A stretch of DNA of 26,760 bases, from NCBI GenBank assembly GCA_002686195.1, contig NZAS01000174.1, forward strand, positions 1-26,760, read 5' to 3'. The position numbers and the translations under genes were made by a program. Under the pieces are notes generated by a model. The model was not told where the DNA came from. It did no database searches and worked only from the letters and a program-made list of their open reading frames with translations. Positions 16,001-24,220 of the stretch are shown here, in pieces; positions within the stretch are counted from its first letter, which is position 1; the number at the start of each line of letters is the position of its first letter. The stretch is from Candidatus Pacearchaeota archaeon. Its GTDB lineage: Archaea; Nanoarchaeota; Nanoarchaeia; Pacearchaeales; GW2011-AR1.

Positions 16001-19000
16001 GACTTCCATGGTCCCTGGGCGCTTTTCGGGGTCGTGAGCATGTGTTTGCGCTCCAGCAGTGCTGCGGGATCCAATGCTTCATATTTGTTTTCCACTGGGC
16101 CTCCTGTAGCTGGAGTATCCCAATAAGAGAAATAGTTATTTTGAAGCTCGCCGGCGGCGCCCGATACTTTAAGGCCAATATCGCGTGCACTGCCAGATGA
16201 CCATGAAGGACTTGGAAGTGTGTCTTTAGTTCTGGTTAGAAAATTGGTTTGAGCATCTAATACTTCACAACTCTGTGAAACTGAGCAGCTAAAGGAGTTT
16301 CGCAAAGTTGCACCAACGGTTGTGCGCGCCGAACGAGCATTTCGCCAGAATTTATTATCATAACCAGTTCTAGTGGTGGTGGTAGCATAAAACTCATTAT
16401 CATAAGCCGGGTATACTCCTTGGGTGTAAAGAATAGCGTTAACATTATAACCGGGTCTGGAGCCTAAACTCAATACTTTATCATATGGCGTAGTAACCTC
16501 ACTCAAGGGAATGTTAAAATAATTATCTAAAGCAAGATTATTAAAAAATATTCTCTCATTATTATCACTTGTTTGAACCGCAAATTTAGTATGAGATGTG
16601 CTTGGCATCCCACCTTCAGCAGAACGAGGAGTAATAATTTCCACTTGGGCGGGGCGGCCTTTCATCGAAACCGGCAAGATTGGGTAAGAAGTTAATGTAT
16701 TGCGGCCGCCAAATTTCGCCAATTCTAAAGTATTGTTAGCACTCTCGGAAACAAAAATAGGGCTATATCCTTGATGTCCGACAGTCCAATTCCACCCATA
16801 AGTATTTCGACGATGGGCCATCAAAAGATTAAAGTAGTTGGCAAATGGAGCAGTAATAGAAGACGAATCAGCAGCAACAAAAGAGTTGATAATATCGCTG
16901 TTATAATAATTTAGCGCGCTATCGGTAGATGAAAATCCCAATGTATTGCTGCCGGCAACATTTACAGGATCCACTATGAGAGTATTAAGTCTTCCAATAG
17001 GCTGAATGGCTCCATTTGCAGCATCCACGGCGCTTCCTGTGACAAAGTCAAAATATTCTACATACCCAGTAGATCCAGAGAATAAACGATGTGGATATTG
17101 CCAGCCGGGGGCGTTGTATTCGTAACGATAATATCTTACATCACTCGAGGATATTAAAGAGGCGGTCATCCAAGAATATTGCCTATCTGATCGAGGAATT
17201 TGATGCGTAACAAACGCATTATCAAACTGTGAGCCACTTGAATAACCTGCGGATGAAGAATCGATAATAACAAATCTATTTCGATTTACCTTCTGAAAAC
17301 TAGGTAACTGGTTATATGTCTTTCCCGGGGGCTGAGTTTCAAAACGGGAATCGCGACCAAAGCGTGCTGAATGTCTAGCTAATAAGATTCGTAAGCCATA
17401 ATCCCTATCAGTTTGATCAACCACGCGGATACCAGGAGTTCCAGAACCAGTCGCTTCCGAGATAGATCCAGAATCTTGGAACGGCCTAATCACGGACCAG
17501 TTGCGAAAAGGTAGAGCGTTATAAGGCGAAAATTCTCCGGCGCGGATATTCTTATAGCCGAGACCCATACTTTGAATATCTCCTGGTGCAGAAAAACGAC
17601 TAATAATAACTGATTTGCCAGTTTCGGCGCCTAAATATGCAAGCGAATAATCGGGAGTAAATTGAAAATGTGATTCTGCATCGCGACGAATATCTAAATA
17701 CGAACGACCTTGGGTAGGAGCGGGTGTTTGAGTAATTTGAGTCGGCAATGTGGGTTGTGTTTTAATAAACTGTTGAGGGTTGGAGGTAGCTCCGACGGTA
17801 TTAATAATTTGATAATTGGATTCATAATTTCCTAAAATAGTTGAACCCGTACGATGTTGAATATTTTTAATATTGACCGGTCTCTTCGCAACAAACCCGC
17901 GATAATACACAGCTTTTTGAGATGCAGTCATCGGATAGGGTACTTGATTCTCACTGTTGGCTTCGGGCCATGGATAATCTACACCCACCATACCAATCGC
18001 ACCGGTGCTGGAGGGACATTTGCCCAACAACAGTTTCCAGGCCTCTGGGCGTGTTAAATAAGTATCTAAAGTGGGGCCAGCATTGATCGCTATATGACGA
18101 GACTGGTGGCCTCCCACTACATGATCGGTAAAGGGCCCTTGCATGGGTGTTTCTGCATCTGGTCCATAAACATCATTATGAAGATTTACCACTTCAAGTC
18201 CAGGAGCCACCCGTTCAACTACTCGTTTATTATAGCCCGTCGTAACTGATGAACTCATTATATTAAAAGGAAACGCAAAGGTGCTTTTCATAGTAGAATA
18301 CCCTGTTCCCTCTTCCCAGTTGCGGCCGTGCTGCACTTTCATTACACGCCGAATCTTTCGATTCGGCAACGCCGTTGCAGGATTTAGGGTAATCTCATTT
18401 AAAGGTACCATATCTGCTGTAAGGGCAAAAAGAGTATTTACAGGCACAAAAATATCATTATCAGTATTAATAGGGCCACCAGGATATAAAGCATTATAAA
18501 TAAATTCCATGCTTTTATTTTGAGTTCCAGGAGAACGATGATAATTGGTACCACCCCCTTGTTGGCGCTCTAGCTCAGCTTGGAAAGCTGCCCTTTGAGA
18601 AGTGGGAGGAGGAGTGTAAGCATAAATATTTCCTTTGGTATCTGCAACCATAGGTATAACACCTTGTGGTGAAAAAGTGGCATCCGTCGTCGTGGTACCT
18701 AGACTATACATCACACTATTGTTGTTAGCGCGCTGTTGATCAATATCATCATCCCCAGAAGATATCTCCGGCACTTCAGTAGGATCTGCGGTGATCCACC
18801 ACTGCTCATTTTCATTAGTAGGAATAACCTCTGCACCCGGTGTTACTGAGGGTGCAATCGCAGAGGCAGCGCCATCGTCGAAATTAGTGGCGCCTTCATC
18901 CTGGCCTACAGGCGCCACATTGGGTTGGGCGATACTGATTACAGCTTCCGGGAAGGTTTCTCTAAATTCAAGAGTAGGAAATTTAGTCCAATATTTGTTT

Positions 19001-22000
19001 CTTTCGAGTACATGGCTTTCAATAGTATTATAAGTATCAGAAGTAAAATTGCCTGTGGCGGCAACCATTTGACCAATTATCTCTGCCAAGGCATCATCAA
19101 ACCATTTATAATATTCAAGAAATTTTTCTACTTCTTTAACTTTATCAACTCTTCTAAAAAAGATTTCTCTTAGTTTTTCTAATGTTTTATAACGCGTACG
19201 ATATCTATTAACCGGCTCCCCAATAACATTATTGAAATCCACCACCCCAGCAAAGAAATTGAGCATTTCCTCAGAAATGGCATTATACATGCTCTTTTCT
19301 AAAGTATAATAATAATCGGGCGGTGTCTCAGGCACTCCAAAATAAGTGTCATCATCTGATAAAATTTGAACCATGTCTGAGGATACTGCTATTTCCGGAT
19401 TAATAAATTGATAAGCGTTTGTGGACTGGCTATAAATTATATTTGCGGTCGAGGCCGGCCATCCTGACCCCGAGCCAATATGTTGATAACCCCCCACTTC
19501 TCCTATCCATCCGTAATAATTTCTGAGTGTTGCTGAACCAGAACTAACGTCTGTTACGGTAAATGAGCCCAGTGTATTTGAACTGTGTACTTTATTGAAA
19601 TCCCAACTTAGCGCCAACATGTTGGAATTCAAAATACTGCCACTATTTTTAAGATTCCAATCTAAAGGCGAAACATTCCGATAAGATCCCGAAATTCCAT
19701 AATTATCTATATCGTATGCATGCTGGTTTAGACTCAAATCATCTAGAGAGGTTAACCAATACCGCACTCCATCAACCAACACATCGCTGGGATTAATAAG
19801 AGTTCCCGTAATATTGGTGCGGCGGGCGCCCACATAAATTCGTTTGGCGGCCTTTAAAAAGTTTTGACCGGTCGTCTGGGAAATTGTAGCAGTTTTCTCA
19901 AAGCTATTGCATATTACTCCAAGTTCTGCGTTAATACCTTTGAATATTAAATCGTAATTATATGTGCCTGCCCCGCTAACAGAATTCACCAAAGGAAAAG
20001 AAGTGGATCCCGATGGATTGCTCGGCCTTAGCCTGACTGAGAGATTCCATAGCTGGTTATCATATACATCATAAAATACATCGCTTGTTAGGGTGGGGAA
20101 GGGTACATTATCGACTGTAGAATTAGGGGTTAAAGATGAAGTCAGCTTAAATCTAATATTTTTAGAGCCGGGTTCATCTCGCACAGCTAATACTTGAAAA
20201 CTCACATTATCATTAGCATACCATGTCGTTAAAGTGGGGTCATCAATAGATGCTGAGTGCATTCCAAATAAGGATATGTCTAAATTTTGCCGGTCTGCTG
20301 GCTTTGTGACATCTTCAAAATTCGGAAAATGGATGTCTGCTTCTGCTGTAAATCCATACTTACTTTCATAGGGGACGCCAGCGGGGACACCCACCCCTTC
20401 ACTTCCCGAAATATACCCTCTTCCGTCGCCATTAGAAGTGTCAGCTAAATATACCAACGCTCCCATATTACTCGAAGTGTTGAAATTCAACATTTTCTTA
20501 TTAACCAGAGTTTGGCGTAAATTATTTTTTAACTCATAAGTTTGATTATTAGAATAAACATTTAATCTTATAAGTTTATCATCAACATTAAAGCAACGTA
20601 AAACATTTCTAACTGACTTTTCTGTACCTTTCGATTTAAAAATATCAGTAAGATTATTGTATAGATTCTGATAAATAAGATTCTTTGTTTCAGTTAGATC
20701 TCCTTCAAACAAAGATTTTTCATCTCTATTTAAAAATTTCTCTAATACTGTAGCATCAATAAAAATTTCTGGTGTATACAAACCCAATGATTGGGGCAGA
20801 TGTTCGCCAAATGCTACCGGCGTGTAAGAAGCACTAACATAGTTAAGATATCTAAGAGAAGGCACCGATTGAATAGATAAACGCAATGTGTCGAAATAAG
20901 TTCCCAAAATATGCGCTAATATTTCTACAGTGCTTTCGCCCGGGGATATAAATTCTCCGTCGCGAGGATCTACTTCTTCTATTATCCAACTAGGAATTAA
21001 ACTGCGAATACTAGCATTGTTATTAAAATCATAGTAGGAACCCGTTCTTTGTAGTTTATTTTTTAAACTAACAACAGTGGGATGAGTCTTATAGATAATA
21101 GGATCTTTAAACTCAGTAGCGGATGCGGTGGCTTCTACAATCGCAGACCCAGTAGACCGAGAATTGGCACTATAGCCCGTCCACTCTCCGTTCGATATTC
21201 TCCCACTATAATCTAAAACCGTACTATCGATAGTGGTATCCGTAGTGATTCCTTCATTAAATTTGTAATAAACTCCCAACGTAGTGTTAGAAATATCACT
21301 GTTAGTTCCCCCTCTTACAGGCACAAACCAATTTTTAATAATTTCCTCGCCGGTGCGCGCATTCTTCCAAAATCGAAATTCATCTATAGAGCCCGATAGT
21401 TTGCCTGCTCCGTCTAAATCTAATCCTGCGGTCGTTGCTGCTGATGCTGTTAAAAGAGCACCTATTCTCCCCATCAAATCTTTTTGTGGGAGCGCTCCGA
21501 TGTTCGAAGAATGAGTATATTGATCATTGTAGATGCCATTAACAAAAAATCTAGTTACACATGTACTTCCCGTATTGTAAATTTTAATCGCATAATGATT
21601 CCAAGTTGCAAGTGTGTCGACATTTATATTCTGTCCTAACGCCTGTCGATAAAATCCATCGGGAGTACCGCCGGCCGTGCCTGACTGCACTGTTAATCTA
21701 AATGGCGAGCCCACAAGATCTGAGGCTCCCGATAACTCGATAATGATACGACCATAATCGTGATTGCGTTCGTTATTGTTATTCCATAAATCAAAAATAA
21801 CTTGTTTTTCTGTTTTGGAAATTAAATCAGAAAGAGGGATTGCCGATCCTGTCTTTAGCCAAAATTCAACTGTGACACCTCTATCAAAATCGCTTTGGAG
21901 ATTAGATTCGCGCGAGCCGGAACCATAATCTGAGGGTAAACCCGCATTGGTGTAAATATCGGTGTCATATATGTTTGCAAAATCTCTCTTGGATGATTCT

Positions 22001-22479
22001 GGATCCCGGAACAATCCGGCGGTTGTAGTTGAGGTGGTGGTGTTGGGGCCTCCTTTTAATGTAATGTATTCTAAAGCGCTCGGAATTCCATAACCAGCGG
22101 CTTCGGCGGTCTTGGTTCCCCACCCATCAGCACTAATATTTACATATCCGTTGGTGCGCGGATAAAGATTATCAAAAATATAGTTATCTATGTCAAGCGA
22201 ATCGTTAAAGAATTCATTAACTTCTGCATCAGATCCATCATACGGATAAAAATCAACAATACGATCCATTGCTGATTTATAATATAAGTTAGCTGACCCA
22301 TATTTAACAAAGTTTTTAGGGTCCCCATAGTTGACTTGAGGAACAAAAGTACTTTGTTTTTTGGCTATTTGCGCAACGTTTTTCGCAGATTCTACATCTT
22401 TAAATGCATCTTTCTGATCAGTAGAAGAAAGATAATTTCGTGATTTTTCTGTAGATTCAAAAAGTTTCTTAATACTCAT
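13024..22479 (-). CDS. Giant virion structural protein with LamG-like domains and a histidine-rich C-terminus (3151 aa)
   Basis: A single uninterrupted 9.5-kb frame. Residues ~198-385 form a concanavalin A/LamG-like jelly roll, with VTVEFWLKTG, TWNHYAIKIY, FFVNGIYND and GSIDEFRFWKNARTGEEI in the expected order. Residues ~700-930 look like a second one (FTAEADIHFP, LWNLSVRLRP, then YWLTSLDDLSLNQHAYD). Residues ~1060-1140 are helical and charged (KLREIFFRRVDKVKEVEKFL). The long remainder (1200-3000) is Ser/Gly/Tyr-rich and probably beta-structured. The last ~45 residues hold HAHH, HFH and HTH, a pattern linked to metal binding in trimeric phage fibres and spikes. The position after gp25 and gp6 is where T4 keeps large wedge proteins such as gp7, but I see no gp7 similarity. 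The likely role is a large peripheral baseplate or fibre protein that binds glycans. The start overlaps the upstream gene by 11 bp, with a weak ribosome binding site. Confidence 0.85.
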   Translation of the reverse strand: MSIKKLFESTEKSRNYLSSTDQKDAFKDVESAKNVAQIAKKQSTFVPQVNYGDPKNFVKYGSANLYYKSAMDRIVDFYPYDGSDAEVNEFFNDSLDIDNYIFDNLYPRTNGYVNISADGWGTKTAEAAGYGIPSALEYITLKGGPNTTTSTTTAGLFRDPESSKRDFANIYDTDIYTNAGLPSDYGSGSRESNLQSDFDRGVTVEFWLKTGSAIPLSDLISKTEKQVIFDLWNNNNERNHDYGRIIIELSGASDLVGSPFRLTVQSGTAGGTPDGFYRQALGQNINVDTLATWNHYAIKIYNTGSTCVTRFFVNGIYNDQYTHSSNIGALPQKDLMGRIGALLTASAATTAGLDLDGAGKLSGSIDEFRFWKNARTGEEIIKNWFVPVRGGTNSDISNTTLGVYYKFNEGITTDTTIDSTVLDYSGRISNGEWTGYSANSRSTGSAIVEATASATEFKDPIIYKTHPTVVSLKNKLQRTGSYYDFNNNASIRSLIPSWIIEEVDPRDGEFISPGESTVEILAHILGTYFDTLRLSIQSVPSLRYLNYVSASYTPVAFGEHLPQSLGLYTPEIFIDATVLEKFLNRDEKSLFEGDLTETKNLIYQNLYNNLTDIFKSKGTEKSVRNVLRCFNVDDKLIRLNVYSNNQTYELKNNLRQTLVNKKMLNFNTSSNMGALVYLADTSNGDGRGYISGSEGVGVPAGVPYESKYGFTAEADIHFPNFEDVTKPADRQNLDISLFGMHSASIDDPTLTTWYANDNVSFQVLAVRDEPGSKNIRFKLTSSLTPNSTVDNVPFPTLTSDVFYDVYDNQLWNLSVRLRPSNPSGSTSFPLVNSVSGAGTYNYDLIFKGINAELGVICNSFEKTATISQTTGQNFLKAAKRIYVGARRTNITGTLINPSDVLVDGVRYWLTSLDDLSLNQHAYDIDNYGISGSYRNVSPLDWNLKNSGSILNSNMLALSWDFNKVHSSNTLGSFTVTDVSSGSATLRNYYGWIGEVGGYQHIGSGSGWPASTANIIYSQSTNAYQFINPEIAVSSDMVQILSDDDTYFGVPETPPDYYYTLEKSMYNAISEEMLNFFAGVVDFNNVIGEPVNRYRTRYKTLEKLREIFFRRVDKVKEVEKFLEYYKWFDDALAEIIGQMVAATGNFTSDTYNTIESHVLERNKYWTKFPTLEFRETFPEAVISIAQPNVAPVGQDEGATNFDDGAASAIAPSVTPGAEVIPTNENEQWWITADPTEVPEISSGDDDIDQQRANNNSVMYSLGTTTTDATFSPQGVIPMVADTKGNIYAYTPPPTSQRAAFQAELERQQGGGTNYHRSPGTQNKSMEFIYNALYPGGPINTDNDIFVPVNTLFALTADMVPLNEITLNPATALPNRKIRRVMKVQHGRNWEEGTGYSTMKSTFAFPFNIMSSSVTTGYNKRVVERVAPGLEVVNLHNDVYGPDAETPMQGPFTDHVVGGHQSRHIAINAGPTLDTYLTRPEAWKLLLGKCPSSTGAIGMVGVDYPWPEANSENQVPYPMTASQKAVYYRGFVAKRPVNIKNIQHRTGSTILGNYESNYQIINTVGATSNPQQFIKTQPTLPTQITQTPAPTQGRSYLDIRRDAESHFQFTPDYSLAYLGAETGKSVIISRFSAPGDIQSMGLGYKNIRAGEFSPYNALPFRNWSVIRPFQDSGSISEATGSGTPGIRVVDQTDRDYGLRILLARHSARFGRDSRFETQPPGKTYNQLPSFQKVNRNRFVIIDSSSAGYSSGSQFDNAFVTHQIPRSDRQYSWMTASLISSSDVRYYRYEYNAPGWQYPHRLFSGSTGYVEYFDFVTGSAVDAANGAIQPIGRLNTLIVDPVNVAGSNTLGFSSTDSALNYYNSDIINSFVAADSSSITAPFANYFNLLMAHRRNTYGWNWTVGHQGYSPIFVSESANNTLELAKFGGRNTLTSYPILPVSMKGRPAQVEIITPRSAEGGMPSTSHTKFAVQTSDNNERIFFNNLALDNYFNIPLSEVTTPYDKVLSLGSRPGYNVNAILYTQGVYPAYDNEFYATTTTRTGYDNKFWRNARSARTTVGATLRNSFSCSVSQSCEVLDAQTNFLTRTKDTLPSPSWSSGSARDIGLKVSGAAGELQNNYFSYWDTPATGGPVENKYEALDPAALLERKHMLTTPKSAQGPWKSTAINVAVDAQWGAGEFNSCSMTLAPEPYAGEALWEANTQAGRIVVRNSIARFEATASNPWFNKYDDFRYDLRLLAKDYSIVPEFRISEHVEGMIEDGILSELDTFEIVGTDKDSSQDTFYKTYSNSEITDVNYTKITNQGLDAKQIKLVVSAAIRFNPYRGFYPAHRAKDLIAQFSKSYSDGLVGKAHGASPVRGGDLIQISGSLLRPLMQAVGSPGITFNAIRSGMAVDYPIIIDPSRFSRSAFTGSSEVTDNWAIVEDNANNVNDDPEGYHGGSIFDVRLPFETVLDPESHLTDVAFIDCEPHPSVSLDITSSFIGESDGIYSMMARNYYGEVANFFLKNKEFSYLKSGILYDDLRFEKGDVFGARLVMRRPLSGDRTYGFESGSDGTDTGYAKLGATAYSGSGATARALKGYYPIPQDPIKNPKCKPKFVMCSRPTAFGPPISGRPKWDPTAAAPIPTLTQQGDDRGVRDFANGHNWAYTNPCYYGEAWCDFIFRPIAGEKYDAERILSEMSATYRRFDPGNDIYASNVTKYSLAPKCATGSEDPGPPYGGSNCNENAMQISASVNLFGIEREFDLEERPVGSRWVIQSKFETPMLNYSDNGIRPIANNNDTLTLPTYGSASVTRGIWHQFGTISKEGVSLEIGDIPQNWLKYHYDVITNDTVYNDNHAALNGRKMFKKMKSLTKLMGFERSETKVNLGEITSKQVIKEAIVVVPYITEGIRDTDPTTLSGVEASERKKFINIPIERVEAVLNEDTKTGKSLEAAGASIRKLIHKMQRYVLPPQFDFLNNADISPLVMYLFEFEYELDRDDLAYIWQNIAPREYQKISLGTYSVAHDLSESELLDSSILQDENLRWMVFKVKQRSESDYYDKIFPQADSAIVDSSSGANKKNELSDGREYEPKFNWPYDYVSIVEMAKMDIQVLYKTNRGKTSYVRATTTGNEHAHHYNVDNKGNGRTSYDDEHFHQITEGIVLDADGHTHTLIDFDE

Positions 22480-24220
22480 AGTCTTCTACTCTGAATTTAA
22501 ATACATCGGGTTGCTCAACCCATGAATTAAGAACGTTGTTATAAAAAGAGAATTTGAATGCATATTCATATCCCGGTTCTAATAACTTCATATCTAAGTC
22601 AAAGTAATTACCAGAAACATCGTATGACATTAAGGTCTGCAAATCACTACCCGTGCCATAAGGTACTGCGTCATACGCGTCCAAAACTCTATAAACCCGA
22701 TAAGATGCGCTTATGATATTGGTAGTGGGCGGTGAAAGTGTAGCTACTGTATAAATCGTAGGATCCCAATATTTGTCTCTAACATATAAATTAAATCGTG
22801 CATTTTCATTAGCACGATATTTGTCTTTGAGATTGGTAATATTCATGTAATAACTGGGGTGTGTGACTCGATTTTGACCCCTAACGATATTACAAGGAAT
22901 TGTGCCAGTGAAATATTGTACGAGCGCATCATTCGCATTCTTCGTCGTGTGGCTCCCCGTAAACCATACATCATAAATATGCTTTAATTGGGTCGCTCCT
23001 GTAAATGCAAAGGAAGCGCTATAAACCCCTGTAGATACAATCCCTCCAGTTACTACAGTTTGAAATCCACTCCGTACATGACCTGCTTCATCTACCGATA
23101 AAATTTGAATACTACCGGTACCTTGGCTCGGGGCTGGGCCCCCCGACAAACGAATATCGCAGGGTCCAATATCATTGCCGTCACCACCCCCTTGATCGGC
23201 ATAAAAGCCACCCGTCGACCCAGAATAAAGGCTCACATAAAGGCGTTTTTCCCAAGTACCCCCATAGGCCGGCGGAATGTTCGATAATTTTCCATCAATA
23301 TAGTTATAAAAATAAATGGTATTCACATTCTTGGCAGGGGGCGCCAACGAGCTACTAAAGAAGAAATTGCCTCGGTCATCAGTTGTTGCTGAATTCCAGC
23401 GAGCCTCGATTGTAGGTTTTTTAAAAAAGAATTCAGTTCCACGAGCAAAAAATCTTTTCGTATAATATGATACGGTAGAACCACTGGGATTATAAATCAC
23501 ACTCTGTGTGGAATCATCGGCGTCAAGGGCCGGCAAGCCTGGGGTACGGCTCACCACATTATCAGCTGAACCAGACTCGTAAGCTTCATAACTCGCGGAT
23601 AGATGAACTCCTACTCCATAATTGGGATATGTACCATCCAACCATTGCTCAACCAAGGGGGTAATGTCTAAATCGAGGTCTTCGAGGCCGGTGGTGAAGT
23701 TCTGGGTGAAAGTATGAATCTCAGTATCAACATCGGCATTTATTCCCCCAGTATGGTAAGATCCGCCGGCCAACAAAGTACCATTAATGTCAGTCCAATA
23801 AGCGGTATTTGAAGCGCTCATCCAGTTGGATCCTTGGTTCCCCACAGTTAAGTCTTTATAGCCCTCTAAATCTAAACCAACTCCCTCTTGCCATGACTGT
23901 GATACTCCCAAAATCGTGAGAGTATAATCTGTTGGTACAGTTTTTGAATGTTCAGCGTTATATAGCCGCAAATAAAAACTCACACTACCGCTCCCTGGAA
24001 TATCACCTTTAGTGCGATCAGTGGCAATAGTAGTAGTGGGAAATTGAACTAAAATACGCGAGAGTTCTTGAGAACTCGTCGTCACTCTACCATAAATGGA
24101 AAATGTCTCTAACACATCCGCTAACCCTGCGTTGGCACCTGTACCCCGGGTCGTCAAATTTGGCTGATATGCGTTGACGATAGTATTATCAGCCGTGGCC
24201 CCATATTTTTTAATAGCCAT
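22469..24220 (-). CDS. Virion structural protein with DNRLRE-like beta-sandwich (583 aa)
   Basis: Residues ~10-280 resemble the DNRLRE-type carbohydrate-binding-like fold. The order of elements is a duplicated ISxYGRxxxSxxELSRILVQF type strand, a VSFYLRLYN strand, a SWQEGVG loop, an ITPLVEQWLDG helix followed by NYGVGVHLS, and a final FFKKPTIEARW strand. The later part (about 290-583) has Ig-like strand patterns and ends YEYAFKFSFYNNVLNSW. There is no catalytic motif, signal peptide or membrane segment. The ATG overlaps the gp6 stop (TAATG) and its own stop overlaps the giant gene, so the three are tightly coupled. It is probably a baseplate-associated protein linking the wedge to the giant protein or fibres. 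The fold call is from pattern only, moderate certainty; the structural role is inferred from gene order. Confidence 0.75.
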   Translation of the reverse strand: MAIKKYGATADNTIVNAYQPNLTTRGTGANAGLADVLETFSIYGRVTTSSQELSRILVQFPTTTIATDRTKGDIPGSGSVSFYLRLYNAEHSKTVPTDYTLTILGVSQSWQEGVGLDLEGYKDLTVGNQGSNWMSASNTAYWTDINGTLLAGGSYHTGGINADVDTEIHTFTQNFTTGLEDLDLDITPLVEQWLDGTYPNYGVGVHLSASYEAYESGSADNVVSRTPGLPALDADDSTQSVIYNPSGSTVSYYTKRFFARGTEFFFKKPTIEARWNSATTDDRGNFFFSSSLAPPAKNVNTIYFYNYIDGKLSNIPPAYGGTWEKRLYVSLYSGSTGGFYADQGGGDGNDIGPCDIRLSGGPAPSQGTGSIQILSVDEAGHVRSGFQTVVTGGIVSTGVYSASFAFTGATQLKHIYDVWFTGSHTTKNANDALVQYFTGTIPCNIVRGQNRVTHPSYYMNITNLKDKYRANENARFNLYVRDKYWDPTIYTVATLSPPTTNIISASYRVYRVLDAYDAVPYGTGSDLQTLMSYDVSGNYFDLDMKLLEPGYEYAFKFSFYNNVLNSWVEQPDVFKFRVEDYEY

